Shown here: positions 33,288 to 41,390 of the stretch, piece after piece
Position numbering within the stretch: the first letter of the stretch is position 1
Layout: each line of letters begins with the position of its first letter
Assembly (NCBI RefSeq): GCF_001954275.1
Contig: NZ_MBEU01000037.1
Coordinates: forward strand, 46,594-110,593
Reading direction: 5' to 3'
Origin: Mycobacterium sp. IS-836
Lineage (GTDB): Bacteria; Actinomycetota; Actinomycetes; Mycobacteriales; Mycobacteriaceae
Length of the DNA stretch: 64,000 bases
The notes under the pieces: generated by a model
The model's database searches: none
What the model was told of the DNA's origin: nothing
Seen by the model: only the letters and a program-made list of their open reading frames with translations
Position numbers and translations under genes: made by a program

Positions 33288-34598
33288 GTGACCTCAATCG
33301 TCATTGTCGGCAGCGGCTTCACCGGATTCACCTGCGCCCGTCGCCTCACCCGGATCCTCCGAAGACGGCGCGCGCCCGTCGACGTCACCATCATTTCGCC
33401 GGTCGACTACATGCTCTACACGCCGCTGCTGCCCGACGTCGCCGGCGGCGTCGTCGACGCTCGCTTTGTCGCGGTGCCACTGGCCAACACGCTCAAAGGC
33501 GTTCGTGCGGTGCGCGGTCGGGTGGATGGTGTCGACTTCGCGCAACGGACCCTGACCTACCGCGATCCCGAGGAACGCGCCCACCGCATGTCCTGGGACC
33601 GCCTGGTGCTCACCCCCGGGTCGGTCACGCGCTTGTTCGATGTGCCCGGAATCGCGACACATGCCCTGGGATTGAAGTCCACCGTCGAGGCCCTATACCT
33701 GCGCGACCACATCATCGAGCAGCTGGAGCTGGCCGGCCTCGAGGACGACCCGGAAGTGGCGGCGGCGCGGCGCACCATCGTGGTCGTCGGCGCGTCGTAT
33801 TCGGGCACCGAACTGGTCGCGCAGCTACGGGCCCTGGCCGATGCGGCGGCCAAACAAATGGGCTTTGACGCCGCGGACGTGAAGTTTCTGCTGCTCGACA
33901 CGGCCAAGCAGGTGATGCCGGAGGTGGGCAAGAGGCTGGGCGACGCCGCGCTCAAGGTGCTGCGCAAACGCGGCATCGATGTCCGGCTGGGCATGACGCT
34001 CAAGGAGGCGCACGCGGATCACGTTGTCCTCAGCGATGATTCGCGCATCGACACGCGCACGATCGCGTGGGTGACGGGCGTGACCGGCGCGCCACTGATC
34101 CAGGAGCTCGGGTTGCCGACAGAGAAGGGCCGGGTCAAGGTTCAGCCCGACCTGCAGGTGCCCGATCACGAAGGCGTCTTCGCGGCCGGTGATGCCGCGG
34201 CGGTACCCGACCTGACGCAACCCGGCAAGATCACGCCGCCCACCGCACAGCACGCGACCCGACAGGGCAAGGTACTCGCCCGCAACGTGGGGGCCAGCCT
34301 CGGCTACGGCAAGAGCAAGCAATACAAGCACGGCAACCTGGGCCTGGTGGTCGACCTCGGGCCTCGGTATGCCGTCGCCAATCCGCTCAATGTGCAGCTT
34401 TCGGGATTGCCCGCAAAAGCCGTGACGCGCGCATATCACCTGTATGCGATCCCGCGGCTGCTCAACCGCTGGGCGGTGTCGCTGGCGTACCTGACCGACA
34501 CGATGTTCGACCGCTCGGTGGTGTCGTTCGGGTTGCCTTCCCTGCAGGACGCGCAGTTCGCGGCGAGCGAAGGCATCCCGATGCCCAAGACGAGCTGA
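33288..34598 (+). CDS. Type II NADH dehydrogenase-like flavoprotein
   Basis: A 436-residue pyridine-nucleotide-disulfide family flavoprotein. IVIVGSGFTGFTCARRLTRILR binds FAD, TIVVVGASYSGTELVAQLRALAD binds NADH, and GVFAAGDAAAVPD is the second FAD motif. ITPPTAQHATRQGKVLARNV and the C-terminal segment NRWAVSLAYLTDTMFDRSVVSF match NDH-2 proteins, which pass electrons from NADH to menaquinone at the membrane. GTG 33288 is chosen because the FAD motif starts at once. A TACACT -10-like hexamer ends 7 nt upstream, so the gene is probably leaderless and transcribed by the housekeeping sigma factor. Confidence 0.9.
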   Translation: MTSIVIVGSGFTGFTCARRLTRILRRRRAPVDVTIISPVDYMLYTPLLPDVAGGVVDARFVAVPLANTLKGVRAVRGRVDGVDFAQRTLTYRDPEERAHRMSWDRLVLTPGSVTRLFDVPGIATHALGLKSTVEALYLRDHIIEQLELAGLEDDPEVAAARRTIVVVGASYSGTELVAQLRALADAAAKQMGFDAADVKFLLLDTAKQVMPEVGKRLGDAALKVLRKRGIDVRLGMTLKEAHADHVVLSDDSRIDTRTIAWVTGVTGAPLIQELGLPTEKGRVKVQPDLQVPDHEGVFAAGDAAAVPDLTQPGKITPPTAQHATRQGKVLARNVGASLGYGKSKQYKHGNLGLVVDLGPRYAVANPLNVQLSGLPAKAVTRAYHLYAIPRLLNRWAVSLAYLTDTMFDRSVVSFGLPSLQDAQFAASEGIPMPKTS

Positions 34599-34604
34599 CT
34601 CGCC

Positions 34605-34663
34605 GTTTAACAGGGGCTGTTTAACTCGGCCGTTTAACTCGCCCGTTTAACTCGCCCGTTTAA
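34605..34663. repeat. Five GTTTAA motifs on a 13-14-bp period
   Basis: GTTTAA at 34605, 34619, 34632, 34645 and 34658, with ACTCGCCC-type linkers; the last three units are nearly identical. It lies between the NADH dehydrogenase stop and the DUF5709 start and ends in a GTTT used by a promoter-like element. Confidence 0.85.
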
Positions 34664-34682
34664 TTCGCACGGCGACGGGCAA
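34658..34682 (+). promoter_or_regulatory. SigF-like promoter variant of the DUF5709 gene
   Basis: GTTT-N15-GGGCAA. The -10 box ends 9 nt before the GTG at 34692, so the mRNA would be leaderless or nearly so. Confidence 0.4.
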
Positions 34683-34691
34683 CCGGCAGTC

Positions 34692-34985
34692 GTGGGAAAC
34701 GACTTCGACGACGACATGCTGGAGCAGTCCGAGAGCCTGGACTCTGACGAGGTACGCAACGACGACGGTGACACCGTGGTCGATCCGCCCGACAGGTGGA
34801 TCAAGGCTGATGAAAACGAGTCTCTCGACGAGAAGCTCGCGGCAGAGAATTCTGGAAGGCCACGGGACGACGTATCGGGGCGCGATGAGTTGGACGGCAT
34901 CGATCCGGACGCCCACGGTCGCGATAGCGGCCAGATCAGCGGGACGCCGGAGGACGGCGAATCATTCTTCGACGTACAGGAGTGA
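34692..34985 (+). CDS. Acidic DUF5709-like protein
   Basis: A 97-residue, strongly acidic, probably disordered protein: DDDMLEQSESLDSDEVRNDDGDTVVDPPDRWIKADE, then LDEKLAAENSGRP and ESFFDVQE. The SLDSDEV...DPPDRW...SLDEKLAAE pattern matches DUF5709, an actinobacterial family without known function. GTG start with no Shine-Dalgarno. The gene is flanked by short tandem repeats on both sides (34605-34663 and 34992-35033), which is unusual. Confidence 0.78.
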   Translation: MGNDFDDDMLEQSESLDSDEVRNDDGDTVVDPPDRWIKADENESLDEKLAAENSGRPRDDVSGRDELDGIDPDAHGRDSGQISGTPEDGESFFDVQE

Positions 34986-34991
34986 CCCTGT

Positions 34992-35033
34992 TCGACACGC
35001 GGGGGATCGACACGCGGGGGTTCGACACGCGGG
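34992..35033. repeat. Three tandem copies of a 15-bp unit
   Basis: TCGACACGCGGGGG(A/T) at 34992-35006 and 35007-35021, with a partial third copy at 35022-35033, directly after the DUF5709 stop. Two TCGAAATGC motifs follow at 35034 and 35047. Confidence 0.85.
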
Positions 35034-35065
35034 TCGAAATGCTGGATCGAAATGCGTTGTGCTGA

Positions 35066-35617
35066 CTAGCCTTCCGCTGATTGTTGCGCCCGCGCGTAGG
35101 CAAGCTGCAGAAAGTCGGCCCCGGCCAGCGCGGAGAAGCTGCCGGCGATCAGGCGAGTGAACCTGGGCGCGAAGATCAATCCGATGGCGAACGCCGTGAC
35201 GACCCACATGTCCAGGCAGAACGGGCAGGTCAACAACTCTCCCAGGCTGTGCCGCAATTGGCTGTCCTGCCGGACTTCCTCCTTGACCTCCGCCGGGCCG
35301 GCGGTGCCCGTGTAATGAGTAAACGGCGCCCGCAACGGGCTCGTCACGGCGTCCTTGGACAAGGTTCGGGAAAGCTTGTGGGTGCCCAGCGTCACCGTGA
35401 CCAGGTCCTGCACGCGCCAGCGCGGCGGCAACGTGCGCCCGGTGAGTGCCGCGAGCACCGCGGCGACGGCCACCACAGTGCCGTAGATGCCCAAAACGGC
35501 CAGATACCCCGCCAGCGGGCGCGGATTGTCGCCGCGGTAGGCGGCGGCTTCGCGCCGTGCGGCGTCGGCCACGTCGTCTGCCACGTCCCCGGCGCCGGCC
35601 TGCGTGACTTCTCTCAT
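35066..35617 (-). CDS. DUF1360 membrane protein
   Basis: A 183-residue integral membrane protein. It has transmembrane segments at AVLGIYGTVVAVAAVLAAL and WVVTAFAIGLIFA, then a C-terminal amphipathic segment. VTLGTHKLSRTLSKDAVTSPLRAPFT and ELLTCPFCLDMWV (Cys-x-x-Cys) are the DUF1360 signatures shared with Bacillus sporulation/spore proteins such as YjcA-like ones. The ATG at 35617 has an AAGGAGTTG ribosome site. It lies 62 nt downstream of the GH15 stop, so co-transcription is likely. Confidence 0.88.
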   Translation of the reverse strand: MREVTQAGAGDVADDVADAARREAAAYRGDNPRPLAGYLAVLGIYGTVVAVAAVLAALTGRTLPPRWRVQDLVTVTLGTHKLSRTLSKDAVTSPLRAPFTHYTGTAGPAEVKEEVRQDSQLRHSLGELLTCPFCLDMWVVTAFAIGLIFAPRFTRLIAGSFSALAGADFLQLAYARAQQSAEG

Positions 35618-35679
35618 TGCAACTCCTTCAGGGCCGCCCGGATCGGCGGCTCCAGCAGGCCGGATACCCGGTGCTGGCT

Positions 35680-37422
35680 TCATGAACCGTCCTCGCCGAG
35701 CCCACGACCCGCGAGGCGATGTGCGGTTTCGAACAGCAACGCGTGGACGAAGGCCTGCGGTAGGTTGCCGCGCAGCTGACGCTGCTCGACGTCGAATTCC
35801 TCGGCGAACAACCCGGGCGGTCCGCAGGCCGTCCGGCTGCGTTCGAACCATCGAACCGCCCGCAGATCGTTGCCCTGCTGATGATCTGCCAACGCCACCA
35901 GGAACCCGCACAGGAGAAAGGCCCCTTCGTCGTCCCCCAGCGCCCCGTCGTCCGGACGGAAGCGGTACACGAAGCCCTGCTGGGCCAGCTCCGAGCGCAC
36001 CGCCTCGAGGGTGGCGACGGTGCGCGGGTCGTCCGCCGGGATCGCACCTCGGATCGCGGGCAGCACCAGCGCCGCGTCGATTCGCGAATCCCCCGGTGCC
36101 CGTTGCCATCTCCCGGATGGATGCAGGCAATCCGCGTCGGCGTCGGCGATCAATTGATCGGCCAGGTGCTGCCACTCGGCACCCAGCCGCGGCGGCGCCA
36201 CCGCCCCGATGCTGCGCATCGCCGCCGCGCACGTCAGGCGGGAATGGGCCCAGCGCCGGTCGTCCAATTCCCAGATCCCGGCATCGGGTTCGCGCCAACG
36301 CTGTTCGATGTTGCGCACCAGCGTGTGGACCGCCTCCCAGTGCAGGCTGTCGAGGCGGTCGAGCCGGGCCGCCGCGGCAAAGAGCAGCAGGGCTTCGCCG
36401 TGGGCGTCGAGCTGGAATTGCTCTGCCACCCAATTGCCGGTCTTCACCGCGGCGCCGGGATACCCGGGCAGGTCGAGGTCGCGTTCGCGCGGCGGCGGAC
36501 TGCCGTCGACCGCATAGGCCGGCCGCAGCCCTGGACCGTCCGCGAGGACGCGCTCGCTGACGAAGCGAATGGCGTCGTCGAGCAACGGGTAGCCGCCGGC
36601 GGCGGCCATCGCCTGCCCCGCATAGCACTGGTCGCGGATCCAGCAGTACCGGTAGTCGTAGTTGCGGCCCTGTTCGGCGCGTTCCGGCAACGATGTGGTC
36701 GCCGCGGCGACCATCCCGCCGCCGCTGCTCGTCAAACCGCGCAGCACCGCGTACGCGACCTCGCAGTCGCGGTCGGCCAAGGTGCCGGTGACCGCCGGAA
36801 TCGCTTGCGCCCACGCGTGTTCGGTGGCTCGCCAGGCATCCTGTGCCCGTGTCGGTTCCGCATCCAGCTCATGGTCGGAAAGCTCGAGAACCAGGTCGTG
36901 GTCGCGTCCCGCGGCGACGTCCAGCACCGCATGCAGCGAACCGTCCTCGGCGAGTTTCGCGTTTTCGCCTCCCGCCCAACGGAATCGGTGGGGTCCCGAC
37001 CTCCCGGTCCACACGCGGCCCCCATCGGTTTCGTGGCAGGAGACGTCCGACATGGCGTGCGCGCCGAAGTCGGCGCGGATGTCGAGCGCGATGCGCATTC
37101 GCGCAGGGCCGTCGATGACGTGGATGCGGCGCAGCAACACCGCGGTGTGCGCGTCGGTGGGCAGCGCCAGCGCCTCGCGGCACTCGACGATTCCGTCGGT
37201 GGTGACCCATCGTGAACGCCAGATCAACGACCGCGGTTCGTAATAGCCGCCCCAGACGAATCGCGACACATCGGGAGCGACGGCATACACGCCGCCGCCG
37301 CCGAGCAGGGAATTGAACACCGCACCGTCGTGCCAGCGCGGCAGACACATCCAGCAGTAGTCGCCGCGCGGCCCGACGAGAACTCCGCGTTCGCCGTCCG
37401 CGAGCAACGCGTACTGCCGCAA
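35680..37422 (-). CDS. Glycoside hydrolase family 15 (glucoamylase/trehalase-like)
   Basis: A 580-residue enzyme with an N-terminal beta-sandwich and a C-terminal (alpha/alpha)6 barrel. RNYDYRYCWIRDQCYAGQAM carries a catalytic acid region, and GPGLRPAYAVDG, SLHWEAVHTLVRNIEQRW, GIWELDD and LFAEEFDVEQRQLRGNLPQAFVHALL complete the GH15 pattern (last with the second catalytic Glu). Mycobacterial members include trehalases. The first standard start in frame is TTG at 37422, yet the codons just upstream encode F-P-P-H-V, which is conserved family sequence. The only other in-frame initiator after the stop at 37458 is CTG at 37452, which has AAAGGGA at good spacing, so translation may start there. 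Confidence 0.85.
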   Translation of the reverse strand: MRQYALLADGERGVLVGPRGDYCWMCLPRWHDGAVFNSLLGGGGVYAVAPDVSRFVWGGYYEPRSLIWRSRWVTTDGIVECREALALPTDAHTAVLLRRIHVIDGPARMRIALDIRADFGAHAMSDVSCHETDGGRVWTGRSGPHRFRWAGGENAKLAEDGSLHAVLDVAAGRDHDLVLELSDHELDAEPTRAQDAWRATEHAWAQAIPAVTGTLADRDCEVAYAVLRGLTSSGGGMVAAATTSLPERAEQGRNYDYRYCWIRDQCYAGQAMAAAGGYPLLDDAIRFVSERVLADGPGLRPAYAVDGSPPPRERDLDLPGYPGAAVKTGNWVAEQFQLDAHGEALLLFAAAARLDRLDSLHWEAVHTLVRNIEQRWREPDAGIWELDDRRWAHSRLTCAAAMRSIGAVAPPRLGAEWQHLADQLIADADADCLHPSGRWQRAPGDSRIDAALVLPAIRGAIPADDPRTVATLEAVRSELAQQGFVYRFRPDDGALGDDEGAFLLCGFLVALADHQQGNDLRAVRWFERSRTACGPPGLFAEEFDVEQRQLRGNLPQAFVHALLFETAHRLAGRGLGEDGS

Positions 37423-37483
37423 TACGTGCGGGGGAAATTCGTCGGATAGCAGTTGTCATCCCTTTCGAAGCGAGCGAGCGCCG

Positions 37484-37508
37484 ATTGGCGCCCTCACCCG
37501 CCGGGTAC
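37484..37508 (+). promoter_or_regulatory. Weak SigF-like element before the decarboxylase
   Basis: ATTG-N15-GGGTAC, two mismatches in the -35 box. It ends 10 nt before the ATG at 37519. Confidence 0.25.
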
Positions 37509-37518
37509 CCGATCCGCC

Positions 37519-38982
37519 ATGGATCAGTCGCAAGCACCACTGTTGGACGCGCTGGCCGACTACCACCGCAGCAACCGCTACGGCTTCACCCCGCCGGGTC
37601 ACCGCCAGGGCGCCGGGGTCGACGAGCGCGTGCTAGCCGTGATGGGTAAGGACCCGTTTCGCAACGACATCCTCGCCACCAACGGCCTCGACGATCGGAT
37701 GTCCCGCGGCAAGTTTCTATCGAAGGCCGAGGACTTGATGGCCGACGCCGTCGGCGCGGAGGCGGCGTTCTTCTCCACCTGCGGCAGCTCGATGTCCGTG
37801 CGGGCCGCGACGATGGCCGTGGCCGGCGGGGCGGATGGCGGGCTGCTCGTCACCCGCGACTGCCACAAGTCGATCGTGGGCGGCTTGATCTTCTCCGGCG
37901 TCCGACCGAGGTGGATCACCCCGCAGTGGGACACCGAACGGCACTTATCTCATCCGCCCTCGCCGGAGCAGGTGCGGGCCGCATGGGACAAATATCCCGA
38001 CGCGGCTGGTGCCCTCATCGTCAGCCCGAGCCCGTACGGCACGTGCGCCGACATTGGAGCCATCGCCGACATCTGCCACAAGCGCGGCAAGCCGTTGATA
38101 GTCGACGAGGCCTGGGGAGCGCACCTTCCGTTCCACGAGGACCTGCCGACGTGGGCGATGGATGCGGGCGCCGACGTCTGCGTAGTCAGCGTCCACAAGA
38201 TGGGCGCGGGGTTCGAGCAGGGATCCGTATTCCACCTGCAGGGGGATCTGGTTGACCCGCAACGCCTTTCGAAGTGCGCCGATCTGCTGATGACCACGAG
38301 CCCCAACGTCCTCGTCTACACCGCACTCGACGGTTGGCGGCGCCAGATGGTCGAGCGTGGCCACGATTTGCTCGGCGCCGAACTCGACCTTGCCCGCTAT
38401 CTGCGAGCACGTCTGGACGAGATCGGCGACGTCGAGGTCCTCGAGGACGAGCTGCTGGGCAAGGAGGCCTCGAGCGATCTGGACATCACCCAGGTGTTGA
38501 TGGACCTCTCCGCGACCGGAACGTCGGGATATCAAGCCGCGGACTGGCTGCGCGAGCACTGCAATCTCGATCTCGGTCTCAGTGATCACCGCCGGATCTT
38601 GGCGACGATGTCGTTCGCCGATGACAAGCAAACCGCGGACCGCCTGGTGGACGCGATGCACAAGTGGCGCGAGGCGGCCGAGGACTTCGACCGGCCGCCG
38701 TCCATCAAGCTGCCCGCCCCGGACGAGCTGGAACTTCAGACCGTCTGCCTACCCCGGGACGCGTTCTTCGGGCCGACCGAAATGGTGCCCGCCGCCAAGG
38801 CCGCCGGCCGCGTTGCGGCCGAGCTGATCACCCCGTATCCGCCCGGCATCCCCGCCGTGGTGCCCGGCGAACGTCTCAACGACGCCGTGATCGACTACCT
38901 GCGGTCGGGTGTCGAAGCGGGCATGACGCTGCCCGACCCCGTCGATGCGAACGCACAACAGTTCCGGGTGGTCGCGGCCTAG
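37519..38982 (+). CDS. Orn/Lys/Arg decarboxylase-type PLP enzyme
   Basis: A 487-residue fold-III-type (aspartate aminotransferase superfamily) amino-acid decarboxylase of the short Gram-positive SpeA/Lys-decarboxylase kind. FTPPGHRQGAGVD at the N-terminus, AAFFSTCGSSMSVRAATMA, VDEAWGAHLPFHEDLP (Asp binding the PLP nitrogen) and VVSVHKMGAGFEQGSVFH (PLP-binding Lys) are the key motifs. ITPYPPGIPAVVPGE is the conserved C-terminal loop. Decarboxylation of arginine, ornithine or lysine consumes protons and makes polyamines, which fits acid or stress tolerance. ATG 37519 has no clear Shine-Dalgarno. Confidence 0.9.
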   Translation: MDQSQAPLLDALADYHRSNRYGFTPPGHRQGAGVDERVLAVMGKDPFRNDILATNGLDDRMSRGKFLSKAEDLMADAVGAEAAFFSTCGSSMSVRAATMAVAGGADGGLLVTRDCHKSIVGGLIFSGVRPRWITPQWDTERHLSHPPSPEQVRAAWDKYPDAAGALIVSPSPYGTCADIGAIADICHKRGKPLIVDEAWGAHLPFHEDLPTWAMDAGADVCVVSVHKMGAGFEQGSVFHLQGDLVDPQRLSKCADLLMTTSPNVLVYTALDGWRRQMVERGHDLLGAELDLARYLRARLDEIGDVEVLEDELLGKEASSDLDITQVLMDLSATGTSGYQAADWLREHCNLDLGLSDHRRILATMSFADDKQTADRLVDAMHKWREAAEDFDRPPSIKLPAPDELELQTVCLPRDAFFGPTEMVPAAKAAGRVAAELITPYPPGIPAVVPGERLNDAVIDYLRSGVEAGMTLPDPVDANAQQFRVVAA

Positions 38983-38991
38983 CGGTAGCTC

Positions 38992-39348
38992 CTAGGTCGC
39001 GTTGTCGTTCGTCTTCTTCGCGGCACCACGCAAGGTGCGATTGGTGGACCGCAGATCCGTGTTGGCCGCGGAGAGCGCGGCATTGTCGTCTTCCAGGCTG
39101 AGGATGCGGGCGATGCCCGCCAGGTTGACCCCGGAGGCGACCAGCTCGCTGATGCGCTGTAGCCGGGCCAGGTCGTCGGCGCTATAGCGCCTGGTGCCTC
39201 CGTCGCTTCGCGCCGGGCTCAGCAGTCCGTGACGCTCGTACAGGCGCAGGGACTGTACCGGGATACCGGAAAGTTCGGCGGCCACGGAAATGCCGTACAC
39301 CCCGTGATCGGATGCCGGCCCACCGTTATCACCAGGTGTGTCGGCCAT
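38992..39348 (-). CDS. MerR/HspR-like transcriptional regulator
   Basis: A 118-residue MerR-family protein. The winged helix starts at GVYGISVAAELSGIPVQSLRLYERHGLLSPARSDGGTRRYSADDLARLQRI (in parts), and the dimer coiled coil is SLEDDNAALSAANTDLRSTNRTL. Like HspR it has a short C-terminus without a metal or ligand domain. It is divergent from the hsp18 gene with a palindrome between them, so it probably controls hsp18 and itself. The ATG follows an AGGAGTTG site. Confidence 0.92.
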   Translation of the reverse strand: MADTPGDNGGPASDHGVYGISVAAELSGIPVQSLRLYERHGLLSPARSDGGTRRYSADDLARLQRISELVASGVNLAGIARILSLEDDNAALSAANTDLRSTNRTLRGAAKKTNDNAT

Positions 39349-39394
39349 CGGTCAACTCCTTAACTAACTCGGATAGAAAACCTGTGTACCACAC

Positions 39395-39423
39395 TTGCGA
39401 TGATGTGTCGATAGTGCTATACC
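39395..39423 (+). promoter_or_regulatory. Housekeeping-type promoter of hsp18
   Basis: TTGCGA, 17-nt spacer, TATACC, in an unusually AT-rich stretch. The predicted start falls beside the downstream palindrome, a good arrangement for repression. Confidence 0.5.
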
Positions 39424-39427
39424 AAAT

Positions 39428-39445
39428 CTATGTCATTAGACATAG
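39428..39445. promoter_or_regulatory. Palindromic operator between merR and hsp18
   Basis: CTATGTC-ATTA-GACATAG, a perfect 7-bp inverted repeat. It differs from the HAIR element of the dnaK operon. It is the probable site of the adjacent MerR/HspR-like protein. Confidence 0.55.
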
Positions 39446-39488
39446 GTAATAGCCGCTTCACAACAGATTGGAGTGAGAGGTGACAGCC

Positions 39489-39938
39489 ATGCTGATGCGT
39501 ACTGACCCGTTCCGTGACCTGGACCGCTTCGCTCAGCAAGTATTAGGCACGGCAGCCCGGCCTGCGGTGATGCCGATGGATGCCTGGCGTGAGGGCGAGG
39601 AATTCGTTGTCGAGTTCGACATGCCCGGCATCAACCCCGACTCGCTGGACATCGACATCGAGCGCAACGTGGTGACCGTGCGTGCCGAGCGGCCCGCCGT
39701 CGACCCCAACCGCGAAATGTTGGCCGCCGAGCGATCACGCGGGGTGTTCAGCCGCCAGCTCGTCCTCGGGGAAAACCTCGACACCGACCGGATCGAGGCC
39801 TCCTACAACGAGGGCGTCCTGAGCCTGCGCATCCCGGTCGCCGAAAAGGCCAAGCCGCGCAAGATTTCCGTCGCGCACGGCAACGGCCACAAGGCGATCA
39901 ATGAAAACGCCGGCAAGCGGGAGGTCATCGACGCCTGA
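39489..39938 (+). CDS. hsp18: Hsp20-family small heat shock protein (18-kDa antigen)
   Basis: A 149-residue alpha-crystallin-type chaperone that holds unfolding proteins. [18 protein letters not shown] and the following [25 protein letters not shown] closely resemble the M. leprae 18-kDa antigen. The alpha-crystallin domain spans about 30-125 with [10 protein letters not shown] and the dimer-stabilising [21 protein letters not shown] 39489 is chosen from that resemblance and the GAGAGG site 8 nt upstream; the GTG at 39480 would add three residues. Divergent from the MerR/HspR-like gene. Confidence 0.95.
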   Translation: MLMRTDPFRDLDRFAQQVLGTAARPAVMPMDAWREGEEFVVEFDMPGINPDSLDIDIERNVVTVRAERPAVDPNREMLAAERSRGVFSRQLVLGENLDTDRIEASYNEGVLSLRIPVAEKAKPRKISVAHGNGHKAINENAGKREVIDA

Positions 39939-40212
39939 TCATCGATGGGCGCGCGGCGGCCCGACCGGCACGGCCGACGAATCCCGTCGGCGGCCGCGGC
40001 CGCCGCCGCCGGCCACGCCACCGCCGATAGCGGGTTGTACCAGCGGTAGTGTGGCAAGATATCGAGCCTGTCCTCGGCGTTCAACAGCTAGCGCCGCTCC
40101 CACCACGCCACTGCGCGATGTCACGCACCTACCCCTTTGTGCGGGGTCGCTCATGCGCACATAACGGCGGTCGGTTTTGCCGCAGCGAACTGCACCGAGG
40201 AGACGCATCACG

Positions 40213-40899
40213 ATGAATTGGAACCTGGACGGCCAATCGGCCGACGTCGAACAAGCCTTGGCCGGCGGATCGCCGCAGCGCGCGGGCTGGTTCCGGTTCT
40301 ACTTCGCCGATCAGCGGTGGGAATGGTCCGAACAGGTGCAGCGCATGCACGGCTACGAGCCCGGCACCGTCACCCCGACCACCGAGCTGGTGCTGTCCCA
40401 CAAACACCCCGACGACCGCGGACAGGTGGCGGCCACCATCCACGAAATCCTGGACACCCATAAGGCGTTCAGCACCCGCCATCGCATCATCGACACCAAG
40501 GGAAATGTGCACTACGTCGTCGTGGTCGGCGACCAACTGCACGGCGGCAACGGCGACGTGATCGGAACCCACGGGTTCTACGTCGATGTCTCCCCGCTGT
40601 ACGACCAGGAGCGCGAGGAGATGGTCACGGCGAAGTTGGCCGAGATCACCGAGCACCGCGCGGGCATCGAGCAGGCCAAAGGCATGCTGATGCTGATCTA
40701 TGGCATCAGTGACACCGCCGCGTTCGACCTGCTGAAGTGGCTGTCGCAGGAAACCAACATCAAGCTTCGTCTGTTGGCCGAACGGATCACCGACGACTTC
40801 CGCGCCATCGGCCCCACGCTGACCTCTCAAACGGAGTTCGACCATTTGTTGATGACCGCGCATTCGCGCGTCGACCCCGACGAACAGCCCGTGGAGTGA
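40213..40899 (+). CDS. PAS-ANTAR RNA-binding regulator
   Basis: A 228-residue protein. The PAS domain (about 15-140) shows WFRFYFADQRWEWSEQVQRMHGYEPGTVTPT, LSHKHPDDRGQVAATIHE and GFYVDVSPLY. The ANTAR domain (about 150-205) shows HRAGIEQAKGMLMLIYGISDTAAFDLLKWLSQETNIKLRLLAERI. It should sense a small ligand or redox state through PAS and act as an RNA antiterminator. The ATG follows a GAGGAGACG site. It stands alone, downstream of hsp18 by 274 bp. Confidence 0.93.
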   Translation: MNWNLDGQSADVEQALAGGSPQRAGWFRFYFADQRWEWSEQVQRMHGYEPGTVTPTTELVLSHKHPDDRGQVAATIHEILDTHKAFSTRHRIIDTKGNVHYVVVVGDQLHGGNGDVIGTHGFYVDVSPLYDQEREEMVTAKLAEITEHRAGIEQAKGMLMLIYGISDTAAFDLLKWLSQETNIKLRLLAERITDDFRAIGPTLTSQTEFDHLLMTAHSRVDPDEQPVE

Positions 40900-40978
40900 T
40901 TAAGGCACTGGCGTTAGTTTGCTGATGGGCCTGGGGGATTCCCGCCCTGGGATCCGCCTCTAATTGCCGCCAAGGCCG

Positions 40979-41203
40979 TCATTTCTTGCTAGGAATGACG
41001 ATGACGACGATTAACGTCAAGATTGAGAAGAACAGTCCGAGTATTCCCCAACCCAGAGGGTTGCGGCCCTTGGTTGCCGCGATGATCGCGCAAACAAACG
41101 CCGCGATAACACTGCCGATGGCGACGAATATGCCCTTGATTCCACGAAGAATCATCCCCGCGGCAAGCGGGTCCGAACTCGCCAAAATCATCGAGTGCAA
41201 CAT
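40979..41203 (-). CDS. Small two-helix membrane protein
   Basis: A 74-residue protein with two transmembrane helices (GIFVAIGSVIAAFVCAIIAAT and LGWGILGLFFSILTLIVVIVI) joined by a short KGRNPLGW loop and ending in basic PSKK. It resembles hydrophobic small stress-membrane proteins found across actinobacteria, but I do not recognise a named family. A full-match SigF-like promoter 32 nt upstream and an AAAGG ribosome site support it as a real gene. ATG at 41203; an internal ATG exists at the fifth codon. Confidence 0.75.
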   Translation of the reverse strand: MLHSMILASSDPLAAGMILRGIKGIFVAIGSVIAAFVCAIIAATKGRNPLGWGILGLFFSILTLIVVIVIPSKK

Positions 41204-41234
41204 GTCAGGCCTTTCTGGTGGGGGCTTCAGGGTG

Positions 41235-41260
41235 ATACCCGCCCGGTCGCGGATTAAAAC
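41235..41260 (-). promoter_or_regulatory. SigF-like promoter of the two-helix membrane protein
   Basis: Minus strand GTTT-N16-GGGTAT, full consensus match, with the predicted start near 41229. Confidence 0.62.
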
Positions 41261-41390
41261 CGCGCCGGGGGCGACCCCATGTTTGACGGGTTTGAAGGCC
41301 CACGGCCTATTGCATTAACTCAGGGCGATGATTTCGTCGCCTTTGGCCTTCATAGCCCATTTGCTACGGGACCGCCCGGTGTTCTGCCGC

